DNA of 64,000 nucleotides from the NCBI GenBank assembly GCA_001179505.1, contig CDMY01000666.1, positions 124,001-188,000 on the forward strand. The letters are read 5' to 3'. The first letter of the stretch is position 1; the number at the start of each line of letters is the position of its first letter. This document shows, in pieces, positions 35,675 through 46,680 of this stretch. A program made the translations under genes and the position numbers. Under the pieces are notes generated by a model. It was not told the DNA's origin. It saw only the letters and a list, made by a program, of their open reading frames with translations, and made no database searches. Origin of the DNA: Vitrella brassicaformis (taxonomy: Eukaryota; Sar; Vitrellaceae).

Positions 35675-37530
35675 TCACAGCCACCTGCCAATCGCCATGC
35701 CCATTGGGCACTGAAACACACACGCACACGCACGCACACACACCCCACACAACCACCCATACAATACACACGAACACGTGGGTGGGAGTCGCAAGACTTT
35801 GTTCCCCTCACCTGTCGTGTCTCCTTCTCAGGGATTATGACGTCCATGTAAGGATTGTCGTGAGGCGTCAGCGGGTCGGCGGGCCGGATCACATGGTCCA
35901 TGTGACGATACACAAACGGATCCTCACGCTCTCGCTCGCGCCCCCCAATCTCATCGTCTCTCCTGCTCTCCGACATCCTGGTCCGCCCCGCAGACCTCGA
36001 TCGCCTCCTCTCCCCTCCCGCCATCTCGCTCCCTGTCGCTCCTCTCCGATTGGCCGCTCCATTGGCGTGTTCGTCGTGTCTCTGCCGCCAGTTGCTGGGC
36101 GATAGCCAGTGGGCGGCTTGTGTGAGTTTGCTGCCGATGGGTGCGAGGGCGCCGGCCATGTCTTGCCAGAAAGGGTGGGAGAAATCGAGCTCGAAATCCT
36201 TGTCCCATAGGCTGCAGAGACCCGCCCGGATGACGGGCGCCGCTGTGCTCGTGCTGGAAGGCCTCTCGTGTCTCTCAATGGGCTCTGCGTTCGGTCCAAT
36301 CTGGCTAAATCTTGCCGATACTGTGTGTTGGTCCTTGTCTATCGACGTCGGGGGCGAAGATGGCTCGGGAAAAGGAATTCCACGTCGATCATTTCTTCCC
36401 TCGCCAAAAGGAGAAGAGAAACGGTCCAGGTGCGTATGTCGCCCATACGACGGGCGCCCCAGCAGCACACAGTCCTCATCGTCGCTGTCCGCTTCATCCA
36501 GGCAGGCAGGTCTCTCCGGCAAAGTCACTCTGGGCTTCAGAAACATCTCCGAGTGGGACGCGGAGCGGTCAATCGACGCCGCCCTCAGGTCCGGCCTGCT
36601 CGGCACGTTCGAGCTGGACGATGCCTCCCGTATGGTGCTTAGAGCAGCCGGGAGGCCGTCGGCCTGGAATGCAGAGGGCGACAGGGGCGGGCTGCGGGGC
36701 CGCTCTGGCGGGACGACGAAGAGAGGCGGGCCGTATTCCACCACAGCAGGGGGAGGATGGCACGCCAGTGGGACAGCAGCGTGTGGATAGGGGAGCGGGT
36801 GAGGTGGGGCTTGCATAGGTGCAACGACAGGTGCTGGACCATTCTGCCCCACCAACGACTTGGCCTCAATAAGGGCGCGCACGAAGGCATTGTCGGGTAT
36901 GGGAGGGGTCCTTGTGAACGGCGGCGGGTTGTGGAAGGCGCCGAGAGGGGGAGGCTGAACAGACAGAAAACTAGCGGTGGGCTGCGGCGGGGCGAAAGCG
37001 GGCATCGGGTGCACGTCTCCTCCCCCACAACCGCCACCCGTCACAGTGTGTGGCACCACCGGAGCCCGCTGCTCCCGAACTCGCTCCAGAGATGCCCGGA
37101 ATGGCGTGAATGCTCTCTGGTCGGCGTTTGTGCGGGTGTCGGCTCCGCTTGTGATTCGGGGTCTCAGTGGCGATATCGATTCCCGCTGCAGCTTGGCCTG
37201 AAAGGGATGAATGGGACTCCCTTTGCCGCCCGAGTCGCGCTGAGCGGTGCCCCGCTGGCCGGTAGGTACATTTGCACTGCGGGCAACGGCGTGCGGCGCT
37301 GTAGGAAGGTCTGAGGACGCTGTGCGATTGGCGGAGTCGAGTGTGTCTGCGGTAGAGTGGACGAGAGCCCTCGCGTCTGCTCCACCAGCAAGGCCGCGCT
37401 TCACGGTCTTCTCCTCGCTCGTCCTGTGGCTCCTCTCGCTCGTCTGGCGGGCACGCAGTTCTTCGAGAAGTTCATCAGCTCCCTCAAAGGCATCGTGCAT
37501 GCGGCGTCGCGGTGAGATGTCCCTGTCCAT
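35675..37530 (-). CDS. Pro/Ser-rich protein of unknown function
   Basis: The main exon codes for a Pro-, Ser- and Arg-rich protein with short helical segments (AFEGADELLEELRARQ near the start; WDKDFELDFSHPFWQDMAG and LTQAAHWLSPSNWRQ near the end). A donor at CAG|GTGAGG (about 35820) and an acceptor before 35705 give the ending IIPEKETRQCPMGMAIGRWL; reading through the donor instead gives Cys/Val repeats. I chose the ATG at 37530 (MDRDISPRRRMHDAF) because it lies 55 bp from the promoter word TGCGAGCTT and avoids overlap with the divergent GT34 gene. The frame is open further up to an ATG at 37887. The conserved-looking C-terminal block may be a lineage-specific binding module; function is unknown. 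Confidence 0.55.
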
Positions 37531-37807
37531 CGATTTCAGGCAGCGGTTTGGTTCAGCTTGAGACGGGGGCGGAGCGGGGGCCTTTGCGAGCTTGAGAGAG
37601 ATCTTCAAGGAGCTCTGATAAATCGATAGATCTGCGTGGCGAATCGGTTGATGATGCGACCTTTCGCTGCTGGGCGTGGCTTGTCCATCGCATTTCCCTG
37701 ACAGGTGAGCAAAGGAGCATACGGATGGCGGTTGACCACACGCCCTCGCCACTGTTGCTGCAGGGCCTTCTTCGTTGCGTGTGTCTTTTGGGCCACTGCT
37801 ATCATCC
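37531..37807. promoter_or_regulatory. Divergent promoter of the Pro-rich and GT34 genes
   Basis: TGCGAGCTT lies at 37585-37593. At 37806-37811 the palindrome CCATGG carries opposing ATG codons: one starts the GT34 gene, the other is an internal Met of the extended minus-strand frame. The region is therefore either promoter only or partly coding on the minus strand. Confidence 0.4.
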
Positions 37808-40570
37808 ATGGCGCCTTCAACAGATGGGACGGCCTCCCTCCCCTTCTCTCTCGCCACCATAATCGGGTCGGCAGGGGCAGATGTCATTCATTACACGTGG
37901 GTGGGCGTGCTGTCATCCATCCTCTTCTCGTCTGCCGGCAGGAATGTGTGTCACCGGCTGGGGCCTCACCCAGCCAAGAAATCGGACAGAAGATGCGCCT
38001 TCTATCTTTTCCTGGTCGCCGGCCTGCTGCTGGTGGCGGCTGTGTCATCTCTGCCCACCCCTTTCCATGTGAGCCCGCCCATAGTGCCATCGCGACGAGT
38101 GGCCGTGAAGCCGCCACGGGCGATGAGCGGCGAGAGCACCGCAGCGGGCACCAATGTGACAGCCAAGGGGATCAGTAGGTATCCGCCAGAGGTGCAGGAG
38201 CTGCTTTCGAAGATGCGATGCTCCACTGATGGCATCTGGCCACAGGTCAGGTGGGCGGGGGGNNNNNNNNNNNNNNNNNNNNNNNNNNNNNNNNNNNNNN
38301 NNNNNNNNNNNNNNNNNNNNNNNNNNNNNNNNNNNNNNNNNNNNNNNNNNNNNNNNNNNNNNNNNNNNNNNNNNNNNNNNNNNNNNNNNNNNNNNNNNNN
38401 NNNNNNNNNNNNNNNNNNNNNNNNNNNNNNNNNNNNNNNNNNNNNNNNNNNNNNNNNNNNNNNNNNNNNNNNNNNNNNNNNNNNNNNNNNNNNNNNNNNN
38501 NNNNNNNNNNNNNNNNNNNNNNNNNNNNNNNNNNNNNNNNNNNNNNNNNNNNNNNNNNNNNNGGGGGGGCAGGGGAGGATGGGCGGGGTGCAGATGCTCT
38601 GTTCATATCTCTGTGTGTGTCAGGTGATGGTCTGTCTGTTCGAGGGCCTGCACGCGCTGGTCTCTCATCGTTTTGAGGTGAAAAAAACATCACACACACA
38701 CGTGCCCAAATCGGTCTCTCTCTCTCTCTCTGTGCATGCACTCATTTGCCGGCAGGAGTCGAAGCGTCAGCTTACGAATCTGGTGGAGATGGCCTCCTCC
38801 GATCTGCGTGAGGCCCTCAGCTGCGGCCTTGGGGTGGCCACCGTATATCGAGGGCTCGCTCACGCGTACTGCGCAAATGACGACCTCGAGGCAAGGAACA
38901 AAAGCCTGTACCAGGAACCTTACACCATCACGCCATCAAAGGCTGCTCCTGTTCTATCTTTTCATGCAGGGCCATGCGCGTCTGCGGGCCCATCAGGTGT
39001 GTTTGCGCCTGCTGCATTTGTCGATGGACTTCGTAACTGAGAGTTTCGTCAAGAGCGGCAACTCGGGCGCCTTCATCGACGAGTCGTCTTGGCCCATCAC
39101 CATAAAGGAGCTGGTCGACGAGCTCAACAGCGTGGCCGGCACACTCACACACGTATATATATCATGCCCGAGGAGAATGGCGGGGGCAAGAGGTGCACAA
39201 TGCTCCCTTGTGTTGTGTGTGTGTCAGGTGATGAGGGCCCCCGCAGGCCATCCAGTGCGCTTGCCCGATGTGCCGCAGACGTATCGTGATCCGTCGCTGA
39301 AGATCGGCATCGTCAGTCTGTGTGCATACCCGCCGGACCACCCACTGCCGCCCCTCGCCATATCCAACAAGGTCCGCCGCACCCAGATCCCACACACACC
39401 CAATCACCTGTGTGTGTCTCTCTTCATGCATTCAGGAGTTGTACGCGTCTTATCATGGCTACCCTCTGTATGTGGAGACCAACAGAATATTCCCCGACCG
39501 GCCGGCCGCGTGGGGCAAGATCCGCCTCGTGCAGCAGGCCATCAGGGCCACCAAGACCAGTTCCACGTCGCTGCCTCTGCCGGCTGTGGATTGGGTATTC
39601 TGGATGGACTGCGACAGCTACTTCATGAACTTCAACATCACACTCGACTCCATACTCTTGCGATATGCCGGCACCCAGAGCCTGGACGGCACTGGCAGCA
39701 GCAGCGACACATATGAGGTGGACCCGTCAGTGCGTCTGCTGGTGACGGAGGACGGGTCGATGCTCAACACGGGGGTGTTCTTCACCAGGGCCACACGCAC
39801 CAACTGGGAGATGCTGCAGCGGGTGTGGGGGGAGGAAGACTCACCGTTCATCAACCACCCATGGTGAATACATGGGCAAAAGCGAGCCATGGACGCATCT
39901 GTGCACTCATGTGTGTGTGTCTCTCTCTGTTTACTAGGTGGGAGAACGCGGCCATGACGTGGGAGCTGCTCAAAGACCTGCCGAGAAAGGCCTTGAATAT
40001 CGACTCGGTGAGCGGCGATACAAATGCGAAAATAGACATCACTGCCTGCCTGCCTGCCGCCCTTACACACAGGATTACGAGCCGAGTGTGGGTGGAGATG
40101 GCTCCCATGAGGAGCTGGTGAGGGCCTCTCTGTCGTTTGTATATCCCGAGGGCGTGCTGCTGGTGCCCCAGTACGAGTGGAACTCATACCACCCCATAAC
40201 CTCACGGCTGCTGATGGACACCTGGGAACCAAACAAGTTCATCCTCGCATTCTCCGGTCAGCCACAGCCAGACCAACACCACACCAAACGAGACACCACT
40301 GCAAACAGCTGCACACGCACCCCTGTTTGTTTTACGTGTGGTCCATCCATGGATTCAGGTGTCCCCAGCAGCAGCAGCCCAGCGGTGCTGCGGCACCTCT
40401 TTCTCAACTACTACAGGCAGGCCTGTGACCTCAACCCACCCGAGACTCTCAGCAAGCGGGCCGAGGCAGCCGCCTGGACGAGTGGGGCGGTGCCTTCCCC
40501 TGTGGACAGCTGCCGGGAAGTGGTAGACAGACACACACTGCCGCTGCCGTGGGCAGACACGGCCGTGTGA
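37808..40570 (+). CDS. GT34-type (GMA12/MNN10) galactosyl/xylosyl-type transferase
   Basis: This is a type II Golgi membrane glycosyltransferase. Exon 1 has a signal anchor (RCAFYLFLVAGLLLVAAVSS). After the gap, exons at about 38623 and 38757 give helical stem sequence. The catalytic part matches GT34: KIGIVSLCAYPPDHPLPP, then SNKELYASYHGYPLYVE, PAAWGKIRLVQQAI, the metal-binding WMDCDSYFMNFNI, and MLNTGVFFTRATRTNWEML. It ends with a helix and the tail WTSGAVPSPVDSCREVVD. GT34 enzymes add galactose, mannose or xylose to glycans or cell-wall polymers; which applies here is unknown. The intron after CTCGAG at about 38892 has a GC donor. A 300-N gap (38263-38562) lies within the first intron, so one or more exons may be missing. 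Confidence 0.78.
38263..38562. other. Assembly gap of 300 N
   Basis: Exactly 300 N interrupt the GT34 gene, flanked on both sides by G-rich sequence (gggcgggggg and gggggggcagg). The round length suggests a placeholder. A poly-G or G-quadruplex tract probably broke the sequencing. Confidence 0.9.
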
Positions 40571-40798
40571 TGTGGTGGGAAGACGTGATGGCGTGATGGA
40601 TGGATGGATGCATCGATGGATTGATGTGACGTGTGTGTGCGCGTGATGCGACGCAATTGATGCGACGAATCCAGTCAGCGGAGAAGACTCTCCGCTTCAT
40701 GCATTCGATCATGATTTCGATGTACGGAATGTGTGCATACAGCATAACCAGAGCGACAGCGACATAGAATATGGCATGGCCGAAATGCACGACGTAAG

Positions 40799-41311
40799 AT
40801 GTCGTGCCGCCGCCACCAGCGCGAGCTCAAGGAAGAAGCCCCCACTCGCCCCCCGTGTGGAGGAAAGAAGAAAAGAGTCAAAGAAGCCACAGCAGCGGCA
40901 TCGTACAGCATTGTGCAGCATCATAAAGACAAGATGGACGTATTGGCCTTCTTCATGGGGGTTTCGATGTTTTTCTATCTCCTCTTCGGTTTCATCGAGT
41001 ACACCGGATCCTTCTTCCTCGAGACCGTGCAGCTCAACCCCCACATCCCACTCGACGAGCACCTTCAGGTCATCAGGCGCTGATTGAGCCCGCAAGAAGC
41101 TCAGCTAACTGACTCACTTACCCAGCCAATTGATACCATGGTGGCCGTGCCGTTCTTTGTGACGACTGTTGCGGTGGTGTGGGGCGGAATGACGGTTGGT
41201 GGATTGGTGATGAGCATCATCATGGCTGTGTGTCAATTCCTCGACAACCAAGTCGACTTGTCGCTGTGGGACAGCGTCCGCATCGCCTGGATCCCCTCGT
41301 GTGAGTGGTGA
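40799..41311 (+). CDS. Small two-helix membrane protein
   Basis: Two exons join in phase 0 across a 57-bp intron (41069-41125). The first gives a basic N-terminus and VLAFFMGVSMFFYLLFGFIE; the second gives VAVPFFVTTVAVVWGGMTVG followed by GLVMSIIMAVCQFL. The start at 40799 gives a Lys/Arg-rich N-terminus; the ATG at 40934 (MDVLAFFM) is an alternative that gives a protein of about 105 residues. A donor at AGC|GTCCGC could instead lead to a Ser-rich third exon at 41418. The family was not recognised; a role at a membrane is all the sequence supports. Confidence 0.5.
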
Positions 41312-42274
41312 GGGACGTGCGCCGACTCAAGTAAGAAATGCGCTCTCTCTCTCTCTGTGTCTCATTCTCTCTCTCCCTCCATGTCTCCGTCCTGTTATCC
41401 TTCCCTTTTGACCCTCAGACCTTTGAGGGCCTTGGGGCTCGTCTCTTCTCGTTCTCGTCCAGTTCGTCCGAGTCGTCACTTGACTGGCCGAGGAAGGGAC
41501 TTCGTTTGGTGCGGGGTTTCCATCTTTTCTCTCCGTTTTTGAGGGCAGCGGCAAATCAGTCCAGCAGAGATCAAGCCATGAGCCCACAGCATGATGGTGC
41601 TGCTTTGCGGTGGTTCGCGGGGCGTGGCTAATGGGCACTTTGTGGTGGACACTTTGCTCGGAGAAACAAAGAAGCTGCGCAGCATCCCGGGTATGGCCCT
41701 CGTTGATCCCATTGCATGAGTGAGGACGGCCTGGAGAGACACACCAGGTGAGACTGCCTGCCAGGCAACCTGCATATTCACACCTCTCTGCATGGCTGTG
41801 TGTCTCCTCCTCCAGCCTTTTGCCGAGGAGCGGCTGAGGCCTGTCCATCCTCTCTGACTCAACGCACATCAAAAGACAGGAAGGTCCAGAGGCCGAGCAG
41901 TTACAGCCCAGAGGGACGTTATGCGACCCCGTGGCCGTGATGATCGAAGACGGGGGGCCCAATGTGTAAAGCAGCCACACACCCCTAACGAGACATGACA
42001 TGGCTGCGTGCCGACCAGACGCCGATAGCGCCATCCTTGGCCCACTATCGGCGCCTCGAGCCCTCTTTTGCTCCGGCCGCTGCCACATAGGCCCGATCGT
42101 GTCAGCGCGTCAGCGCCCGTCAGTCTCACAGCGAGTCATCACCATTACCCTCAAGAGTCGCCTGCCGTCACTCATTCGAATGGACAACAACGGTCAGCGA
42201 ACCTTCCGCCTTAGCAGCTCATGTCTCTGATCCCCGCCCCATATCCCCCCTGGTCCTATCGTGCCTGAAGGGCT
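41312..42274. other. Spacer between small plus-strand genes
   Basis: A minus-strand frame of 253 codons (41327-42088) crosses this spacer, and plus-strand codons near 41418-41505 (TFEGLGARLFSFSSSSS) have acceptor-like borders. Neither could be tied to a start or a conserved domain. I leave both as unproven. Confidence 0.3.
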
Positions 42275-43339
42275 ATGTCGGCACTGAGCAGCCTCTCGCC
42301 TTCCAGCACCAGATGCAACCGAGAGACTGCTTCTCTATATGAAGGCGCGGCACCGTCGCCAAGCGGCCAAGAAGGCACACACGAGAGGGCCCCGGCTGAG
42401 GCAGTGGGGGCCGCCACTGCGGCCATCTCATTCACACGAGCAAGCTACCCTGCCGGCAGCTCAGCTAGCCAATGGCCATATGATCTCGGCCTGTCTCTAT
42501 CGTCGCTGCCCTCATCTGGCCACTGCTTACGCCTCGGTGATGGCATCACACAAGGGACGGCAGCCCCAGCCAGCGACCCACTGATGTACCCACCGAGTGG
42601 CGGGTCCGCCAGATGGGGCGATGCTGAGGATGCGCAGCTCCCCCCGCCCAACCCTCCACTCATGCGCAGACCCACGTCGTCCCAGTCGTTTTATGGCGTG
42701 TTGGTCCCTGACATCACTCTTCGAGGGCCCCCTCTGCGGCAAGGCAATCAGCGGGACAGCTGTAGGCGCGAGAAAGTCGAGTTCCCTCGGAGCCTTGCCG
42801 ATCGATCCGTCGCGGCCTCACGAGGAGAGAGGAGACGCGAAGCATGCTGCAGATGTCTCACTGCCCCCGTCTCGCCTCTGTCCTTGCCGTGTCGCCCGCC
42901 CTTCCACTCTGTGTGGACGCTTGGGCAACAAAGTCTACCTCACGGTGACGTCCCCCCGATGCCAACCAAGTCATTCTATGGGGCTGCGGCATATTGTCGG
43001 TGTGCTTCAGCAGCCCCGAGAGACACAAAGGATCAAGTCCATCAGCAGGGGACATCCCGCCGCCTCACTTGCCCGGCAGAGACCTCCCCTCTCCGACGGC
43101 TCGACACGACTGTGCGCCCGGTGACAAGGCAGCGGCTGCGTCGTGTCTCCGTCTGCGACAAGGAAGGTGATAAGGTGCGGCCCGCCGGGCCTTTTGGCTC
43201 TCTGCCCCCGTCGTCTCCGTGGCGCTGCCGACACCATCCCACGGCAGTCTTGTGTTTCGCTTCGTTGCGGAAAATGTCCCGTATGGGCACTGCCGTTGTG
43301 CGTGAGGGCATGTTCATTGCTGGGAGTGTTTTCCCGTGA
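42275..43339 (+). CDS. Orphan single-exon ORF
   Basis: A single frame of 354 codons starts with ATG in the context ggctATGTCG. The protein is rich in Ser, Pro and Arg and contains the repeated short motif SQSFYGV / TKSFYGA (about 42685 and 42970), with Pro-rich surroundings each time. The codon choice is plausible for this genome, but no domain is recognised and the frame could be a chance one in GC-rich DNA. The repeated SFYG motif is the only positive sign. Confidence 0.4.
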   Translation: MSALSSLSPSSTRCNRETASLYEGAAPSPSGQEGTHERAPAEAVGAATAAISFTRASYPAGSSASQWPYDLGLSLSSLPSSGHCLRLGDGITQGTAAPASDPLMYPPSGGSARWGDAEDAQLPPPNPPLMRRPTSSQSFYGVLVPDITLRGPPLRQGNQRDSCRREKVEFPRSLADRSVAASRGERRREACCRCLTAPVSPLSLPCRPPFHSVWTLGQQSLPHGDVPPMPTKSFYGAAAYCRCASAAPRDTKDQVHQQGTSRRLTCPAETSPLRRLDTTVRPVTRQRLRRVSVCDKEGDKVRPAGPFGSLPPSSPWRCRHHPTAVLCFASLRKMSRMGTAVVREGMFIAGSVFP

Positions 43340-44518
43340 GAACGTGTTGTTTGCTCGGGAGGGCTATTTCTCTGTGTACGTAAGTCAGCCAGATGCCTGT
43401 CGATTCATGTCATCCTTATTTGCTTACACACTCACTGACGCCCCAGCCTTTGCTCAAACGGCGCGTCTCTCTTGTGGTGTCGCGTCTATGAGGCGATTGC
43501 ATGTTTGTTTGCTTTCGTTGTATCTCTTTTTCGTCTGGCACTTCTCCTGCTTGGGAAGGGGAGATTTTCTTGACGATTAGTGGGTGTGGGTCGAGGCCGT
43601 GTTTGTGCTTTGTGCTTTTGGCCCTTCCAAACAGAGACGCCTCGTGTACATTAAACGCACATGCGCAGCGGCATGCAGTTTCTTTCTGCGGGGATTTCAT
43701 GGGTGTCATTCACGCAAAACAATCAGCTGTAAGACGCTGCTGCATTGAGTGTACGTGTCTCTGATCGGTGTGTCTCAACATAAACCATATGTACACACAC
43801 CCAGTAACGAAACAAAGTCATCCTCGCATTCTCAATCAGACCCCCCCGAGACACTCACCAAGCGGGCCGAGGTGGCCGCCTGGACGAGTGGGGCGGTGCC
43901 TTCCCCTGTGGACACCTGCCGGGAAGTGGTAGACAGACACACACTGCCGCTGCCGTGGGCAGAGGCGGCCGCGTGATAAGCTAATGGGGGCGTGAGGGGG
44001 ATGGATGGATGGATGGACTGGTGTGACTTGTGCGTGATGCGACGAATCCAGTCAGCGGAGAAGACCTGGCTTGTCCGCACCATCGAATTCGATGTAGCCG
44101 TGTGTACGTGTGAGATGCGACACATTCAGTGTGAGATGCGACACATTCAGGGTTCCTGAGTTCATTCACTCCATGCATGTCGATATGGTCTTCACCAAAA
44201 AAGTCTCACATGCCAATCTGTCGACATGGCTGTAAGTATGTCTGTCTGTCTGTCCATACATTCACACGTTCAAGGCAGCCACGGGAAAAAGGGACCGACT
44301 TATAAGAGATCCACATCATCGCATGAAAACCCTTCCCTCTTCCGCACCGCCGGCCGCCCACAATCCATCGCACAGCGAGCCGCATACCTGACAGAACACG
44401 GACAGACGACAAAAGGGAAAAGAAACACGACCCTCATTTCAATTCCCCCTCTTCCCATGAAAGGGAGTCGCCGCATCGCACCTGGTGTGTGGTTGTGGTC
44501 TGTGCAGCTCGTCGCCTG
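43340..44518. other. Spacer containing a duplicated GT34 gene end
   Basis: Most of this spacer is without recognisable genes. It includes the pseudogene fragment listed at 43824-44070. A convergent unknown gene ends at 44519. Confidence 0.45.
43824..44070 (+). pseudogene. Duplicated 3' fragment of the GT34 gene
   Basis: Codons for KRAEVAAWTSGAVPSPVD, then TCREVVDRHTLPLPWAEAA and a stop repeat the last exon of the GT34 gene at 40440-40570. Downstream DNA also matches: a GGAT-rich run and gcgacgaatccagtcagcgg (40667 and 44040 regions). Upstream the word catcctcgcattctc of the previous exon is joined directly to the last exon without the intron between, then shared sequence ends. Only the last quarter of the gene is present, so it cannot make an enzyme. 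It is best read as a segmental or RNA-mediated partial copy. Confidence 0.7.
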
Positions 44519-45362
44519 TCAACCGAAGAGCATCTGAAACTGCTCGTTCGTCAGGGCGTCGCGCATGAGTCTGGTGGTCTGTGGGTGGCGGGATGGCCCC
44601 CGCTCTCCGCGCACCGCCCTCTCCGTGGTCAGCACCGCCACCTCGATGAGTAGGCCCTCCCTTTCCAGGTGCAGATAGGCGGCAAAGTCATGGCTCGCCT
44701 GGTCGCCGTGCAGGAACACCTCCCTGGTATGTTGGACTGGGAGTGTGTTGCTGCACTTGGTCGCAATGGTGTGGCGATTGAGGACGGGGGGCGGCTGGCT
44801 CACCAACTCCAGGAAGGATCCAGCGTCGGGCCCATGAATCGTCTTGCGGGTCGCGATGCTGAGCTGCATGGGGACCCAGTGAGGGAAGGGCACCAACCTG
44901 AATGGACGAACAGGCAAAGGAGGGAGAGGGAGGGTGTATGTGTGCGCTTTGGGGCTGCTCTCTGCTTGCCTCATCGTGATGGCATCACTGAACGACGCGT
45001 AGGTGTCATTAGTAAGTGCAATGCCCACCACACAATGAGGGCAGAGAAGCACTCCCATCTCGCTATGCGCTTGCTTACCTGTGCACGAGGGATCATTGCT
45101 GTTGAACGAGTTGCGATCTCGCGGGCGGTCATGCAGTCTGATGGGCACACCGCCCAGCTGCCCATCTTGCAGCACACCCGCGGCAGGCTGGTAAGGCATG
45201 GCCTGTGCACCGCGATACAGGCGATGGCCGAACAGCAGATACACCTTGATGCTGTCGGGGAGGCGGCTGTAGCTGGGCGTCGAACGCACCCTCTCCATGT
45301 CACTCGCCGACAGAGTGAGCGGCAGCGGCTCCTTCACACCTCTGCCGGACAAACCACACACA

Positions 45363-45394
<32 letters not shown>

Positions 45395-45771
45395 TACACA
45401 CACACACAGAGTGACAGTGAGCTCCGATGCCAATGTGCACTGTGTGAAAGCACTTACCCGCAGTGGTTGGCGATGCGCACCCGCCAGGCCCACTCCTCCC
45501 ACCCACGTATCCTCTCCAGCAGGCACATCAGGAACAACAGACAGCCCTCACCTGCCTCCGATTCCACAGCAAAGACGTCACTCAGACGCCGCTTCTCGAG
45601 AAGACGGCTGATCTGCCGCACAAGGAAGGCCGGGTTGACCAGCTGCCGGCCTCGGCGGTACGCGCAGCGGTAGGCCGCGAGTGTATCTGACGTCGAAAGG
45701 CGGTCGCCAATGGCTCCACGGGGGCCGTCAGGAAGCGTCGCAATATAGCATGTTTGTAGTCCGACAGTCAT
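44519..45771 (-). CDS. Unknown protein, three exons
   Basis: The start ATG at 45771 (MTVGLQTCYIATLPDG) is followed by a helical region (VNPAFLVRQISRLLEKRRLS and CLLFLMCLLERIRGWEEWA). After an intron at about 45345-45455, exon 2 gives LPDSIKVYLLFGHRLYRG and a Cys pair (LCPHC). It ends at a GC donor (ATGAG|GCAAGC) whose acceptor before TTGGTGCCC keeps the frame. The last exon reads LVPFPHWVPMQLSIATRKTI to RDALTNEQFQMLFG. No family is recognised. The gene diverges from PHPT1, with which it shares a promoter carrying TGCGAGCTT. Confidence 0.55.
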
Positions 45772-46028
45772 CGCGGCTTCTGGAGGGTTGCTTGGCCTTT
45801 CACAGAGCGCTCGCTTGTTGTCAACGAAGGAAGGAATGCACAGCGATCCTGTGCGAGCTTGAATTGGAGATCTGATGCCCCTGGGCAATACTGTCAGTGC
45901 TGTCGGCTTCGCGCATCGTCCGCACCGCTTTCGCCTTCCGCCTCCCTCATCCATCGCTGCTCTGCACCCACCACACACGGCCCATCAGCTGGGCTCACTC
46001 GTCAGCCGCGGCCCACCCGACAACAATC
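45772..46028. promoter_or_regulatory. Divergent promoter of the unknown gene and PHPT1
   Basis: TGCGAGCTT lies at 45852-45860, 81 bp upstream of the minus-strand ATG and about 170 bp upstream of the PHPT1 ATG. The region is otherwise GC-rich; open frames cross it without an ATG. Confidence 0.5.
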
Positions 46029-46680
46029 ATGAAAGCCTGGCGGACGGAGAAAGAGCGCCTCGAGGACGACCTGAAAGAGATCAACGAGAAGCTGGCAACG
46101 GAAGCAGACGACGCATGCCGGTCGCAGCTGCAGCAGGAGGCGCGTGAGCTGGTGCACAGACTGGCCAACGTGTACCGGGATGAACACGAAGATGATGATG
46201 ATGATGATCCGCCGGCCCTGGAGGGGCTGGATGACATCCCTCAGGTGCGTTCGCCACGACACGGATGGTCACATATGTGTCTTTCTGACGACAGTCTCTA
46301 TGTGGTTTGGTGTGGTGTGGTGTTGTTTTGTGTGGTGTCGTTGATGCCCACAGGTGGAGATCGACGCGGGGGTGTTCAAATATGCATTGATCGAGGCCAC
46401 GGACCCGTCGACCAAGGAGCGGAAGCCCTTCATCCGCGGCAGCACCGATGCGTCCTACCACTACCAGGCCGCCATGATGGTCACAGACAGACTGGATGCC
46501 CTCGGCATCGATTACGAGGTGACAGGAGGCGGCCGCATCCGCCACTCGCCAGCCAATAAGGAGATAGAGATCTACGGCTACTCCAACGCATACGGCCGGG
46601 CGGACCATGCGGTGACTGCTGAGCTGTGCCAGCAGAAGTACCCCAACTACAAAGTCACCTGGGGCAACTATGGCTACTGA
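46029..46680 (+). CDS. PHPT1: Phosphohistidine phosphatase (Janus/Ocnus family)
   Basis: Exon 1 codes for an acidic, helical N-terminal extension (MKAWRTEKERLEDDLKE to a run of Asp). After an intron of about 110 bp, exon 2 codes for the whole Janus/Ocnus domain: VEIDAGVFKYALIEA, FIRGSTDASYHYQAA with the catalytic His of the YH motif, GGGRIRHSP, IEIYGYSNAYGRADH and VTWGNYGY at the C-terminus. These are the signature blocks of 14-kDa phosphohistidine phosphatase, which removes phosphate from protein histidine residues, probably in the cytosol. The length of the domain (about 107 residues) is normal. The acidic N-terminal extension of about 73 residues is not part of animal PHPT1 and may bind partners or locate the enzyme. 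Confidence 0.92.

Noticed and set aside
35308-36105. Plus-strand frame of 265 codons overlapping the Pro-rich gene end
   Set aside because: It is antisense to the minus-strand exon and crosses CA repeats; the minus-strand reading gives better splice signals.
37531-37887. N-terminal extension of the Pro-rich protein up to the ATG at 37887
   Set aside because: It would overlap the first exon of the GT34 gene and pass the promoter word; an ATG at 37530 fits better, although the longer form cannot be excluded.
41327-42088. Minus-strand frame of 253 codons
   Set aside because: No domain, no splice support, and a composition rich in Arg, His and Ser that follows CT-rich and GA-rich DNA on the other strand.
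45357-45411. CA-repeat array considered as a possible regular array or CRISPR
   Set aside because: It is a simple dinucleotide run inside an intron, with no spacer-repeat structure.
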